Origin: Thioalkalivibrio paradoxus ARh 1
GTDB lineage: Bacteria; Pseudomonadota; Gammaproteobacteria; Ectothiorhodospirales; Ectothiorhodospiraceae
Length of the DNA stretch: 64,000 bases
Assembly (NCBI RefSeq): GCF_000227685.2
Contig: NZ_CP007029.1
Coordinates: 338,047 to 402,046 of the forward strand
Reading direction: 5' to 3'
Shown: positions 9,190 through 17,823 of the stretch, one piece after another
Layout of the letters: the number at the start of each line of letters is the position of its first letter
How positions within the stretch are numbered: the first letter of the stretch is position 1
The notes under the pieces: model-generated
What the model saw: the letters and a program-made list of their open reading frames with translations, nothing else
What the model was told of the DNA's origin: nothing
Databases searched by the model: none
Program-made: the position numbers and the translations under genes

Positions 9190-9412
9190 TCCAGCTTGAC
9201 ATCCCACGCCCGCAGAAGCCGAACCTGCTCCTCGAGCGCAGGCCGCGAGAGCGCCCTGAGGTCGATTTTGATGATGTGCGCCAGTTCAATCAGCGGTCGC
9301 AGCGACTCGTCGAAGACGAAGTCGTCCAATGCCACCAGGTAGCCGTTCCGCACATAGGCGCTCAGCCCGGCAAGGACTTCCGCATCCGGGGGCACGGCTT
9401 CTTCAAGCGAAC
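9190..9412 (-). pseudogene. Remnant of an EAL/HDOD (YuxH-type) signalling protein
   Basis: On the minus strand the frame encodes PPDAEVLAGLSAYVRNGYLV, then ALDDFVFDESLRPLIELAHI and IKIDLRALSRPALEEQVRLL. This matches the middle of the EAL domain of EAL-HDOD proteins (COG3434), in which a GYxLALDDFVF segment is followed by a LAdIIKID strand. The expected continuation (LLAEKVET, the rest of the EAL domain and the HDOD domain) is missing because the transposase fragment abuts it, and the N-terminal part is replaced by a palindromic repeat. It is a dead fragment of about 75 codons. Confidence 0.6.
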
Positions 9413-9452
9413 TTTCATGGCCTATGTGGCCACCCCCGATGATGAAAGAGGC

Positions 9453-9565
9453 GTAGGGCGGAAAAGGCCGAAGGCCGTCATCCGCCATCCGGCGCCCGGG
9501 TTGCCGCAGGCGCCGGGGATGCGCGAACGCCGAGCGGCGGATGACGCTGCGCTTTTCCGCCCTAC
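9453..9565 (+). repeat. 113-bp palindrome-ended repeat, copy A1
   Basis: Unit beginning GTAGGGCGGAAAAGG and ending TTTTCCGCCCTAC, with internal inverted segments around GTCATCCGCC / GGCGGATGAC. The ends are reverse complements. It is preceded by CCACCCCCGATGATGAAAGA, which also precedes copy A2. Three more copies of exactly the same length occur at 9646, 17324 and 17518. It encodes no protein and looks like a MITE or large REP-like element. Confidence 0.8.
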
Positions 9566-9645
9566 AGGTCACCCCGGACGCGCGCGCGGGTTCTTTCACG
9601 CTAACTGTCATGGTGCGGGCAGCCACCCCCGATGATGAAAGAGGC

Positions 9646-9758
9646 GTAGGGCGGAAAAGGCCGAAGGCCGTCATCCGCCAGCTGGCGCCGGGGTTGCCGC
9701 AGGCACCTGGGCACTGCGAACGCCGTACGGCGGATGACGCTGCGCTCTTCCGCCCTAC
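9646..9758 (+). repeat. 113-bp palindrome-ended repeat, copy A2
   Basis: Second copy in the same orientation as A1, beginning 193 bases after it, with the same flanking block upstream. The internal segment differs at a few bases (for example CAGCTGGCGCC instead of CATCCGGCGCC). The remaining 246 bases up to the RND adaptor gene hold no recognisable gene. Confidence 0.8.
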
Positions 9759-10004
9759 GGGTCGCCCGGGACACGAGACAGGCCGTGACTTTCACGCTAA
9801 AGGCGCGCTCCTCGCGATGACGGACTAATCAGCGTTTCCCAAGAGGGCGAGGCCGCAGAGCAGGGCGTAGCGCCGAGCCTGATTGGACGTCACAACCGAC
9901 CTCGCCCCCGGGGGCATCTGTGCTTATATGAGTAGGGAGAGCGACGACCGGGAGACGTTCGCCGGTGTGCGCGGCAGCGCCGGGGATGACGAAGGAGGTG
10001 AGGC

Positions 10005-11141
10005 ATGGGAACGGAAGGCAGGTTCGCGTTTTTTGGCCGGTATGGTCGGCTGGCCGCGGCAGTGGTCATCCTCGTGCTGGTGGTGGCGTGGATTGCCTCC
10101 GGACTGATCGGGCGTGAGCCGCTGGAGGAGCCGGCCGAGGACGCGCCGCGACCGATGGCGGTGGCGGTGGCGGAACACCGGGCCGAGCCGGTGGAGCGGC
10201 TGCTGGTACTGCAGGGACGGGTGGAGCCGGACCAGCGCGTGAAGGTGCGCGCGGAGACGGCCGGTCAGGTGGCCGAATGGGCGGTCGAGCGCGGCGCGGA
10301 AGTGGAAGAGGGCGACCTGCTGGTGCGTCTGCGCATGGATGACCGCGAGGCGCGCCTGCGCCAGGCGATCGCCCGCGAGCGCGGGGCGGAGAACGAATTC
10401 GAGGCAACCCAGCGGCTGTTCGCCGAGCGACACGCCTCGCGCACGGCACTGGAGGCGCGTGAGGCGGAACTGGAGGCGGCCCGTGCCGAGCGCGAGGCAG
10501 TGGAACTGGACATCCGCAATACCCGGATCACCGCGCCGCTGATGGGGACGCTCAACCGCCGCGTGGCGGAGCGCGGGGAGTTTGTCGGGGTAGGCGATCC
10601 GGTGGCGGAGATCGTGGACAACGACCCGCTGCTGGCGGTGGTGTGGGTGCCGCAGCACCAGATCGGACGTGTGCGGCCGGGGCAGGAGGCGCGCATCCGC
10701 TTTCTCGACGGGCGCCGTGCCGAGGGCGAGGTACGTTTTGTTGCGGCTGTGGCCGAGCCGGGCACACAGACCTTTCGCACCGAGGTGCAGGTGCCCAACC
10801 CGGAGAGGGCGCTGCCCTCGGGTATCAGCGCGGGCGTCGATATCGTGACCGAGGAGGTCCGGGCGAACAAGCTTTCGCCGGCGGTGATGGCGCTGGATGA
10901 CGATGGCCGGGTCGGTGTGAAGGCTGTGGATGACGACGACCGCGTGGTCTTCCATCCGGTCGAGGTGGTGCGGACCGAGCGCGACGGGGTCTGGGTGACC
11001 GGGCTGCCCGATAAGGTGCGGGTGATTACGGTTGGTCACGGCTTCGTCACCGTTGGCGAGCGGGTGACGCCGCGGCCGCAGGAAGCGGTGGACGGTACCC
11101 TGGCGCCGGGCACGGCCCCGGCCGTGGAGGACACGCCGTGA
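10005..11141 (+). CDS. RND efflux periplasmic adaptor subunit (HlyD/MFP family)
   Basis: A 378-residue membrane fusion protein. One N-terminal membrane anchor (residues about 15-33, LAAAVVILVLVVAWIASGL) is followed by the lipoyl-type half motifs (VKVRAETAGQVAEWAVERGA and, after the hairpin, ITAPLMGTLNRRVAERGEFV), a coiled-coil hairpin rich in Glu/Arg/Ala (residues about 115-165), and the beta-barrel and membrane-proximal domains. It links the inner-membrane pump to an outer-membrane channel. The ATG has an excellent ribosome binding site (GGAGGTGAGGC). Its TGA overlaps the GTG start of the pump gene, so the two are co-translated. Confidence 0.9.
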   Translation: MGTEGRFAFFGRYGRLAAAVVILVLVVAWIASGLIGREPLEEPAEDAPRPMAVAVAEHRAEPVERLLVLQGRVEPDQRVKVRAETAGQVAEWAVERGAEVEEGDLLVRLRMDDREARLRQAIARERGAENEFEATQRLFAERHASRTALEAREAELEAARAEREAVELDIRNTRITAPLMGTLNRRVAERGEFVGVGDPVAEIVDNDPLLAVVWVPQHQIGRVRPGQEARIRFLDGRRAEGEVRFVAAVAEPGTQTFRTEVQVPNPERALPSGISAGVDIVTEEVRANKLSPAVMALDDDGRVGVKAVDDDDRVVFHPVEVVRTERDGVWVTGLPDKVRVITVGHGFVTVGERVTPRPQEAVDGTLAPGTAPAVEDTP

Positions 11142-14100
11142 AGGCGCTGATCGCCTGGGCCGTCGATCATGCCCGGACGGTCCTGCTGTTCCTGCTGCTG
11201 ATCCTGGTGCTGGGGGCCAGCGCCTGGTCGGTGATCCCGAAGGAGGCGGCGCCGGAGATCGACATCCCGATCTTCTTCGTGTCGGTGGTCTACCCCGGTG
11301 TCAGCCCGGAGGACGCCGAGCGCCTGATGCTGCGGCCGCTGGAGCGCGAGCTGCAGGGGGTGCCCGGGGTCGACGAGATGCAGTCCTGGGCCGGCGAGGG
11401 CTTTGCCCTGGTGCGGGTGGACTTCCTGCCCGGCTGGGACAACCGGCGTGCGCTGGCGGACCTGCGCGAGGAGGCGGAGCAGGTGCGCCCGGACCTGCCG
11501 GACGGGGCCGAGGATCCGGAGGTCATGGAGGTGGACCTGGCGCTGTTCCCGGTGCTGACCGTGACCCTTTCGGGGCCACTGGACGAGCGCACCCTGGTCA
11601 GCATGGCGCGCGAACTGCGCGACGAGATCGAGTCGCAGCCGGGCGTGCTGGAGGTGGACATCGGCGGCGACCGCGACGAGCAGATCGAGGTGCTGGTCGA
11701 CCCGCTGGTGCTGGAGACCTACGAACTCTCGTTCGATCAGCTGCACCGGGCCATCGAGCGCAACAACCGCCTGGTCGCGGCGGGTGCGGTGGACACCGGG
11801 GCCGGGCGTATCCCGCTGCGCGTGCCGGGCACCATCGACCATGTCGACGACATCCTGGATACCGCGGTGCGGGTGGAAAACGACACCGTGGTGCGGGTAC
11901 GCGACGTGGCCGACGTGCGCCAGACCTTCCGCGACCCGGAGGGGTTCGCGCGCATCGACGGCCAGCCGGCGGTGTCGCTGGAGATCCGCAAGCAGTCGGA
12001 GGCCAACATCCTCGAGGTGGCGGCGGCGGCGCGCGAGAGCGTGGAGGCGGCACGTGCCGGCTGGCCGGCCTCGGTGGAAGTCGTGTACGTGCAGGATATG
12101 GCGCGGGACGTGGCCGACCTGCTCGGGGACCTGGAGAACAACGTGATCACCGCGGTGCTGGTCGTGGCGCTGGTGATCCTGTTGCTGATGGGGGCCCGTG
12201 CGGCGCTGCTGGTGGGGCTGGCGATCCCCGGTGCCTTTCTGGGCGGCATCCTGGTGATCTACCTGATGGGCTTCACGCTGAACGTCGTGGTTCTGTTCGG
12301 CCTGATCCTGGTGGTCGGAATGCTGGTGGACGGCGCGGTGGTGGTAGCCGAGCTGGCAGACCGCTATGTGGCCGAGGGTCGGCCCCGGCGCGAGGCCTAC
12401 CGGGCGGCCGCGCAACGCATGGCGTGGCCGATCACCACCGCGATCGGCACGACCCTCGCGGTGTTCGCGCCGATGCTGCTGTGGCCCGGAATGGTGGGGG
12501 AGTTCATCGTCTACCTGCCGGCCACGGTGATCGTGACCCTGATCGCGTCGCTGGCGATGGCGCTGGTGTTCATCCCGGTGCTCGGTTCGGTGGCAGGCCA
12601 GACCCGGCCGGCCAATGCGGAGCAGACCCGCCAGGTGCGCGCCGCGGAGGAGGGCCGCTACGACGAGCTGCATGGGGTGACCGCCGCCTACATCCGCCTG
12701 TTGCAGCCCCTGGTGGACCACCCCGGGCGGACCCTGACGGGGACCCTGGTCTTTCTCCTGGCCGCCTATGCCCTGTATGCCGTTTTCGGCCGCGGGGTCG
12801 AGTTCTTCCCGCAAATCGAGCCGGAGTTCGTGCAGATCCAGGTACAGGCGCGGGGCAACCTGTCGGTGTGGGAGGCCGATGCGCTGGTGCGCGAGGTCGA
12901 GGCCGCCGTGCGCGACGTGCCCGAGGTGCGTCATGTCTACGGGCGCACCATCGGCACCCAGCTTGCGCGGCTGCTCGGCGATTATTCCGAGGATGTGGTC
13001 GGACTGGTACAGGTCGAACTGACCTCGTGGCGGGTGCGGCCTCCCGCCACCGAGGTGATCCAGACCCTGCGGGAACGCACCGCGGAACTGCCGGGCATCC
13101 GGCTGCAGGTGCGTGCGCAGGAACGCGGCGCGCGCGAGGGACGGCCGATCGTGATCCAGGCGAGCAGCGACGAGCCCGAACGGATCCCGCCGGTGATCCG
13201 GGCCATCCGCGAGGGCATGGACGAGATCGGGGGCTTCGTGGACGTGGCGGACGACCTGCCGCTGCCGGGGGTGGAGCTGGAGGTGCGCTTCGACCGGGCG
13301 CAGGCGGCGCGTTTCGGGGTCGACGTGCCGCTGCTGGGGGACGGGGTGCAGCTGCTGACCGACGGCATCCTGCTCGGTACCTATCGCCCGGCCCATGTCG
13401 ACGAGGAGGTGGACATCCGCCTGCGCCTGCCGCCGGAGCAGCGCCACCTGCAACATCTGGCCGGCCTCAGTCTGCCCACTGCGGTCGGACTGGTGCCGCT
13501 GGCGCATTTCGCCGAGCTGGTTCCGGTGCCGGCCACCGGCATGATCAAGCGCCGCGATGGCCAGCGCGCCTACACCATCGAGGCGGATGCCGCGCCCGGC
13601 TTGCTGGTGGACCGGCAGGTGCGCGAATTACAGGCCTGGCTGGAGCAGGCGCAGCCCGACCCGGAGGTCACCGTGCGTTTCCGCGGCGAGGCGGAGGAAC
13701 AGGAGGAGGCCGCGCGCTTTCTGCGACAGGCCTTCGCGCTGTCGCTGTTCCTGATGCTGGCGATGATGGTCACGCAGTTCAACCGCTTCTCCCAGGCCTT
13801 GCTGGTGATGTCGGCCATCGTGTTTTCCACCGCCGGGGTGCTGCTGGCGCTGCTGGCACGCGGTGAGCCGTTCGGTATTGTGATGAGCGGCATCGGTGTG
13901 CTGGCGCTGGCAGGGATCGTGGTCAACAACAATATCGTGCTGATCGACAACTACAACGAGCAGCGCAGACGCGGGCTGGATCCGCGCGAGGCCGCCCTGC
14001 GCGCCGCCGCCCAGCGCCTGCGACCGGTGGTGCTCACCGCGCTGACCACCATCCTCGGCCTGCTGCCGATGGTGCTGGCGCTGACGGTGGACTTCGCCGG

Positions 14101-14266
14101 CCGCGATGTCTACCTCGGCGCGCCGGTGACCAGTTTCTGGATACAGCTGGCCACGGTGATCGCCGGCGGGCTTGTGTTCGCCACGCCATTGACGCTGCTG
14201 TTCACCCCGACGATGCTCGCATGGCTCGACCGCCGCCACCGCGGCGCTGCGCAGGAGCCGGCGTGA
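11138..14266 (+). CDS. RND family efflux pump permease (AcrB-like, HAE/HME type)
   Basis: A 1042-residue inner-membrane proton-driven transporter with the usual RND layout: one membrane helix near residue 15, a large periplasmic loop (YPGVSPEDAERLMLRPLE near residue 55), helices 2-6 with GMLVDGAVVVAELADR, in which the acidic residue of helix 4 needed for proton relay is present, a second periplasmic loop, and helices 8-12 with MSGIGVLALAGIVVNNNIVLIDNYNE. Length is normal. It starts at GTG overlapping the adaptor stop. No outer-membrane factor gene follows, so it would borrow a TolC-like channel encoded elsewhere. The substrate cannot be told. Confidence 0.9.
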   Translation: MKALIAWAVDHARTVLLFLLLILVLGASAWSVIPKEAAPEIDIPIFFVSVVYPGVSPEDAERLMLRPLERELQGVPGVDEMQSWAGEGFALVRVDFLPGWDNRRALADLREEAEQVRPDLPDGAEDPEVMEVDLALFPVLTVTLSGPLDERTLVSMARELRDEIESQPGVLEVDIGGDRDEQIEVLVDPLVLETYELSFDQLHRAIERNNRLVAAGAVDTGAGRIPLRVPGTIDHVDDILDTAVRVENDTVVRVRDVADVRQTFRDPEGFARIDGQPAVSLEIRKQSEANILEVAAAARESVEAARAGWPASVEVVYVQDMARDVADLLGDLENNVITAVLVVALVILLLMGARAALLVGLAIPGAFLGGILVIYLMGFTLNVVVLFGLILVVGMLVDGAVVVAELADRYVAEGRPRREAYRAAAQRMAWPITTAIGTTLAVFAPMLLWPGMVGEFIVYLPATVIVTLIASLAMALVFIPVLGSVAGQTRPANAEQTRQVRAAEEGRYDELHGVTAAYIRLLQPLVDHPGRTLTGTLVFLLAAYALYAVFGRGVEFFPQIEPEFVQIQVQARGNLSVWEADALVREVEAAVRDVPEVRHVYGRTIGTQLARLLGDYSEDVVGLVQVELTSWRVRPPATEVIQTLRERTAELPGIRLQVRAQERGAREGRPIVIQASSDEPERIPPVIRAIREGMDEIGGFVDVADDLPLPGVELEVRFDRAQAARFGVDVPLLGDGVQLLTDGILLGTYRPAHVDEEVDIRLRLPPEQRHLQHLAGLSLPTAVGLVPLAHFAELVPVPATGMIKRRDGQRAYTIEADAAPGLLVDRQVRELQAWLEQAQPDPEVTVRFRGEAEEQEEAARFLRQAFALSLFLMLAMMVTQFNRFSQALLVMSAIVFSTAGVLLALLARGEPFGIVMSGIGVLALAGIVVNNNIVLIDNYNEQRRRGLDPREAALRAAAQRLRPVVLTALTTILGLLPMVLALTVDFAGRDVYLGAPVTSFWIQLATVIAGGLVFATPLTLLFTPTMLAWLDRRHRGAAQEPA

Positions 14267-14520
14267 TCCTGTCGCTGCCCGCCGTGCCCGGGTGGCGGGC
14301 GGCGTGGCTGTGCCGGCGCCCCGCCGCCGGAGCCACCCACCCCCGCGGATGCCGCGCCGCTGGAGCCACCCGCCACGGCGGCGGACGCAGTGGCCAGGGA
14401 GTCTGCCACCCCCGGGGACGAGATCCGCTGCTACCTGGAGCGCCTGTCGGATCGGGAATTCACCGAGACCAACGGAAACGCTGGTCAATCTACTGTATGC
14501 GGCGCTCGACTGGCTGCTAG
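14263..14520 (+). pseudogene. Decayed small lipoprotein-like gene after the RND pump
   Basis: A GTG overlapping the pump stop opens a frame (VILSLPAV...) that looks like the start of a signal peptide, but the frame then turns into arginine-rich nonsense. A +1 frame carries the likely continuation: GCAGAPPPEPPTPADA, then VARESATPGDEIRCYLERLS, resembling a proline-rich lipoprotein with a Cys after the signal and a YLERLS helix. A single frameshift near 14295 would explain this. No family is assigned. A sequencing error is an alternative to real decay. Confidence 0.35.
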
Positions 14521-14589
14521 GCGTTGGCATCCGGATCGAAACCTCTCCGGCCTGTCGCGGGCGGGTAGGGAACATCGTGCCTTTCGCGA

Positions 14590-15639
14590 TCATTCCTGCA
14601 GTCGGCAGGACGCGTTGGGGTGGTGATCGGGCCCGTCCGTGATTCGGCGTCGGTAGCTGAGTTGCGCCGGTGATCCCGGCGGCCATACCTGATCGAAGCG
14701 CCAGAGGAAGGCTTCGCGATCCCATGGCAGCAGGATGGCATCAACGTGTGCATCCCTTACCCGCGTTCCGCAGCTGCTCAGGTGGTCATCCGGCAGTACT
14801 GGAGGGTGCCTCGCAACGCGCGTGATCATCACGCGGTGGTCGCCCGCAAAGACCGGCATGCCGGCCGCACCGTTGTTGAACACGGCCCGGTTGCCGGGAA
14901 AATCCTGGGCGAAACAGCGGCAGGTGTGGCTGCTGGCCAGCAGGTCCACATCGGCATCCCGGAACCATGCTTCCAGCCTGGCAGCCTGTCGGGCTTGGGC
15001 TGCGCCTACCGCTCCTCCCACCGGCTCGCTATGGGCACCCAAGCCCGACAGGCTGCCAGGATCGCTGTTGCCGATGGGCGGCATCGCATCGAGTTCAAGG
15101 CCCCAGCCGGCGAGGCTGTCCGGGTCCCCATGGACCACGCCGATGCGGCAGTCTCCAACCTGCAGGCGCAGTTGCGGGGGCAGGGAACGGAGATCAGCCA
15201 CGAGGCTGCCCGTAGCGCGCGCCGCCTCCTGCAGTCGCGCGATGATCGCGTTCGACCATGCCACGGTCTGTTCCGGGGTCGACGGCGGGTAGGCGCAGCC
15301 GCAGCCGGCGTCAGGTTGCGGATCGACCAGTTCGGCCTCGACGTTGCCCCGGCTCGCGCTGTGGGCGCCGACGCGGTGCTGTACCTCCGCGAACCACGCC
15401 GGTTCCGCATCGAACCAGTGAAAGTCGCCATTGAACACCAGTCGGGGTCGCGGCAACCCCATCGCGACTTCGTGCTCCGCCAGCGCCTCGATTGCATCCA
15501 GCGCTTCGAGATTTCCGTAAAGACCGCCGACGATGAAGAAACTCTGCGCGCGCAGGGGCGTCAGCTGCGCAATGGTCGATGCCCGTGTCCGGTAGGTGAC
15601 CGGGCAACTGCGGCCAGGTGATGCACTCGAACTGGCCAT
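14590..15639 (-). CDS. Calcineurin-like metallophosphoesterase
   Basis: A 349-residue protein whose conserved part begins around residue 32 (SFFIVGGLYGNLEALDAIEAL), the GxYGNxxAL motif replacing the usual GDxHG in this subgroup, followed by RLVFNGDFHWFD (GDxH metal site), SRGNVEAEL (GNH-equivalent), GVVHGDPDSL and SSHTCRCFAQDF with a terminal FNNGAAGMPVFAG. The first 30 residues are Ser/Arg-rich and may be upstream of the true start. It probably hydrolyses a phosphoester in the cytoplasm; the substrate is unknown. It begins 5 bases after the symporter stop, so the two probably share a transcript. The gene contains a perfect 23-bp inverted repeat. Confidence 0.75.
   Translation of the reverse strand: MASSSASPGRSCPVTYRTRASTIAQLTPLRAQSFFIVGGLYGNLEALDAIEALAEHEVAMGLPRPRLVFNGDFHWFDAEPAWFAEVQHRVGAHSASRGNVEAELVDPQPDAGCGCAYPPSTPEQTVAWSNAIIARLQEAARATGSLVADLRSLPPQLRLQVGDCRIGVVHGDPDSLAGWGLELDAMPPIGNSDPGSLSGLGAHSEPVGGAVGAAQARQAARLEAWFRDADVDLLASSHTCRCFAQDFPGNRAVFNNGAAGMPVFAGDHRVMITRVARHPPVLPDDHLSSCGTRVRDAHVDAILLPWDREAFLWRFDQVWPPGSPAQLSYRRRITDGPDHHPNASCRLQE
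14977..15060. repeat. Perfect 23-bp inverted repeat inside the phosphoesterase gene
   Basis: Positions 14977-14999 and 15038-15060 are exact reverse complements (core AGCCTGTCGGGCTTGG / CCAAGCCCGACAGGCT), separated by 38 bases. Both arms are read in frame as part of the phosphoesterase (GSLSGLG and AQARQAARLE). It could extrude as a strong hairpin in mRNA or DNA. Confidence 0.85.
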
Positions 15640-15644
15640 CGGGT

Positions 15645-17033
15645 TCAGCCCGGCGCGTCCATCGGGCCACGATCGCCCAACGCGAAAGCAGTCAGGCCAA
15701 TCCCGAGCGCGATGACGTTCAGGAGCAGCAATTTGCTGTAGTCGTGGCTGATCCCTGTGAGCGCACCGACCCAGCCCAGGTAGCCCGAGGTCTCGAGAAA
15801 ATAGAGGATGGCAGCACCGACGGCGGCCACAACGGCCACCCCGAGCGCCGCAGGGGCGACGCGTCGGTTCAGACCGATGCTCCAGATGATCACCGGGGTC
15901 AAGAACATCGCCGCGGTACCGCTCACCGCGACGGCGGCGAACAGGTCCTGGGTGCCGAAGAACACCATCACCAGTCCAAGCAGCGCGAACACGGCCATCG
16001 CGATGCGTCCGTGTGCGGGCGATCCCCGACCAATCCCCATGTCGACCACGGCGAGCTTGGCCGTGCTGGAAAAGGTCGAATCCATCGTCGAGGCCGCGGA
16101 GATCACCAGCGCCACGCCCAGCAGCAGCGCGGCCGGCTGCCCCATCATGCGCGTCAGCGTATCGAGAAAGGCTTCTTCGCCGCTGCGGTGCAGGCCGGTG
16201 AATACACCGATCATCCCGAAGGCCAGGATCAGCAGGGACGAAATCCAGAAGGCATGCACGAAGCTGCGTCGCGTGGTTTCCCGGTCGGCCAGGAACCCCC
16301 GGTCGGTCATCACCGGGTCGTGCAGCGGATAGCTCAGCACCTGCAGGAATGCGACCAGCAGCAGGATCCAGCCGGGGCTGACCGGATCCGGACTGCTTGC
16401 GAGGATTGCCCCACCGTCGAATTCGGGGGCGAACAGCATCATCACGAACAGCACCGCGAGCAGTACCCCGAGGGCCGCGAACTGCAGCACGTCGGTCCGC
16501 AGCGAGGCGTGCAGTCCGCCGAGCATCGAGTACCCCAGCGTGACGCCGGCCACCGCGAGGATGGCGACGGCATACGCGAGGCTGCCGGTCGCACCGAACA
16601 CGATGCCGACGACCAGAAGATTGGCGAACACCTCGGAGACCAGCCGAACGCCGATCAGCAGGTTGAAGCTGCCGGTTCCCAGGCGCCCGAAGCGGGCCTG
16701 CATGAAGCTCTGGATGTTGTGCGCCCCGTGGCGGAAACGGAGCTGGTCGACGATCCAGCCGCCGGTCAGAAACGACAGGTAGTAGGCGGTATAGGCCAGT
16801 GCCCCTGCGATGCCGAAGAAATAGCCCAGGATCGCGGCGTTCAGCAGCGAGCGGGCGAAGATCCAGGTGGTCACCTGGGAGAAGGTCAGGGTCCAGACAC
16901 CGGGCCTCGCGCCCGCCGGGCTGGAACCGAAGAAGAAGCCGTCCGCGGTTCGGGCGCGCGGGACCAGAGCGAAGCTGGCGGCAGCGAAGGCGACCAGAAT
17001 CCCGGAAAGGAGGACGAGCGAAAGATCGGTCAT
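15645..17033 (-). CDS. Sodium:solute symporter family transporter
   Basis: A 462-residue, strongly hydrophobic protein of the SSS family (COG0591). It has about a dozen predicted membrane segments, starting with LVLLSGILVAFAAASFALVP. The conserved RTADGFFFG segment after the first helix corresponds to the R-x-x-x-[DE]-[FY]-[FL] hallmark of these carriers, and GYSMLGGLHASLRTDVLQF corresponds to the GGLxAVxxTDxxQ motif in the fifth or sixth helix. STMDSTFSSTAKLAVVDMG resembles the sodium-site helix 8. The solute cannot be predicted. It lies upstream of the phosphoesterase in the same direction. Confidence 0.88.
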   Translation of the reverse strand: MTDLSLVLLSGILVAFAAASFALVPRARTADGFFFGSSPAGARPGVWTLTFSQVTTWIFARSLLNAAILGYFFGIAGALAYTAYYLSFLTGGWIVDQLRFRHGAHNIQSFMQARFGRLGTGSFNLLIGVRLVSEVFANLLVVGIVFGATGSLAYAVAILAVAGVTLGYSMLGGLHASLRTDVLQFAALGVLLAVLFVMMLFAPEFDGGAILASSPDPVSPGWILLLVAFLQVLSYPLHDPVMTDRGFLADRETTRRSFVHAFWISSLLILAFGMIGVFTGLHRSGEEAFLDTLTRMMGQPAALLLGVALVISAASTMDSTFSSTAKLAVVDMGIGRGSPAHGRIAMAVFALLGLVMVFFGTQDLFAAVAVSGTAAMFLTPVIIWSIGLNRRVAPAALGVAVVAAVGAAILYFLETSGYLGWVGALTGISHDYSKLLLLNVIALGIGLTAFALGDRGPMDAPG

Positions 17034-17323
17034 GGTTCAGGCGTCTCCGGGCGGTTCATGGGCGCAGCGGGCGAGCGAGCCGAAGGAGGTTAGATGGCGG
17101 AGCTGTGCGTATCAATAGGGGTTTTCCGAAGTGGATCGGAGGGCGGCTGCCACTGGGCAATGGCTGTCTCTTGGGGACTCTGAGCGAGCATTCAGCAGCA
17201 GCTCAAGTCTGACAGGCTCCCATTGGGTGTGATGCTGAAGGGGGTAGTGCGCCTTCGGCATCCATGCCGTGCGAGGTGCGATTCGGCGGGATTGCTCGGC
17301 CTGTCTCGTGTCCCTGGCGACCC

Positions 17324-17436
17324 GTAGGGCGGAAAAGCGCAGCGTCATCCGCCGTAGGGCGTTCGCGGTGCCCAGGCGCCCGCGGCAATCCGGGCGCCAG
17401 CTGGCGGATGACGGCCTTCGGCCTCTTCCGCCCTAC
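17324..17436 (-). repeat. 113-bp palindrome-ended repeat, copy B1
   Basis: Same unit as at 9453 but inverted relative to it: here it starts GTAGGGCGGAAAAGCGCAG and ends TCTTCCGCCCTAC, followed by GCCTCTTTCATCATCGGGGG, the reverse complement of the block preceding the A copies. Confidence 0.8.
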
Positions 17437-17517
17437 GCCTCTTTCATCATCGGGGGTGGCCGCTGGCCATGGTAGTTAGCGTGAAAGTCACGGCCTGTCT
17501 CGTGTCCCTGGCGACCC

Positions 17518-17630
17518 GTAGGGCGGAAAAGCGCAGCGTCATCCGCCGCTCGGCGTTCGCGCCTCCCCGGCGCCTGCGGCAATCCGGGCGCCGGATGGCG
17601 GATGACGGCCTTCGGCCTCTTCCGCCCTAC
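17518..17630 (-). repeat. 113-bp palindrome-ended repeat, copy B2
   Basis: Second inverted copy, starting 194 bases after B1, with the same flanking sequence (GACCCGTAGGG on one side, GCCTCTTTCACCATCGGGGG on the other). Spacing and flank match the A pair, so a unit of about 193 bases seems to have been duplicated in tandem. Confidence 0.8.
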
Positions 17631-17823
17631 GCCTCTTTCACCATCGGGGGTGCTCCCCCCGAGGGCATGAAAGGTAGCAGGGAACGGTTTCGGCAGTGGA
17701 GGTGCCGGATCGGACGGCGTGGCCGCAACGGCAGGATCGCTCGGCGCTGTGGTCCCCGGCTGGCGGGATGGATCTGCTATGTTCGAGGGGAAAAGGATTC
17801 TGTGGTCGCCCTGGAGGATGCCG

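Larger units (their letters stand above)
17034..17823. other. Intergenic region containing two palindromic repeats
   Basis: No gene is supported here. The region between divergent genes is dominated by two 113-bp repeat copies (17324 and 17518) with their flanks; the promoter of the Lon-like gene must lie between 17640 and 17823. Confidence 0.6.

Noticed and set aside
11036-13507. An 823-codon open frame on the minus strand
   Set aside because: Antisense shadow of the RND adaptor and pump genes; His/Gln/Arg-rich composition without domains is the usual artefact of high-GC codon bias.
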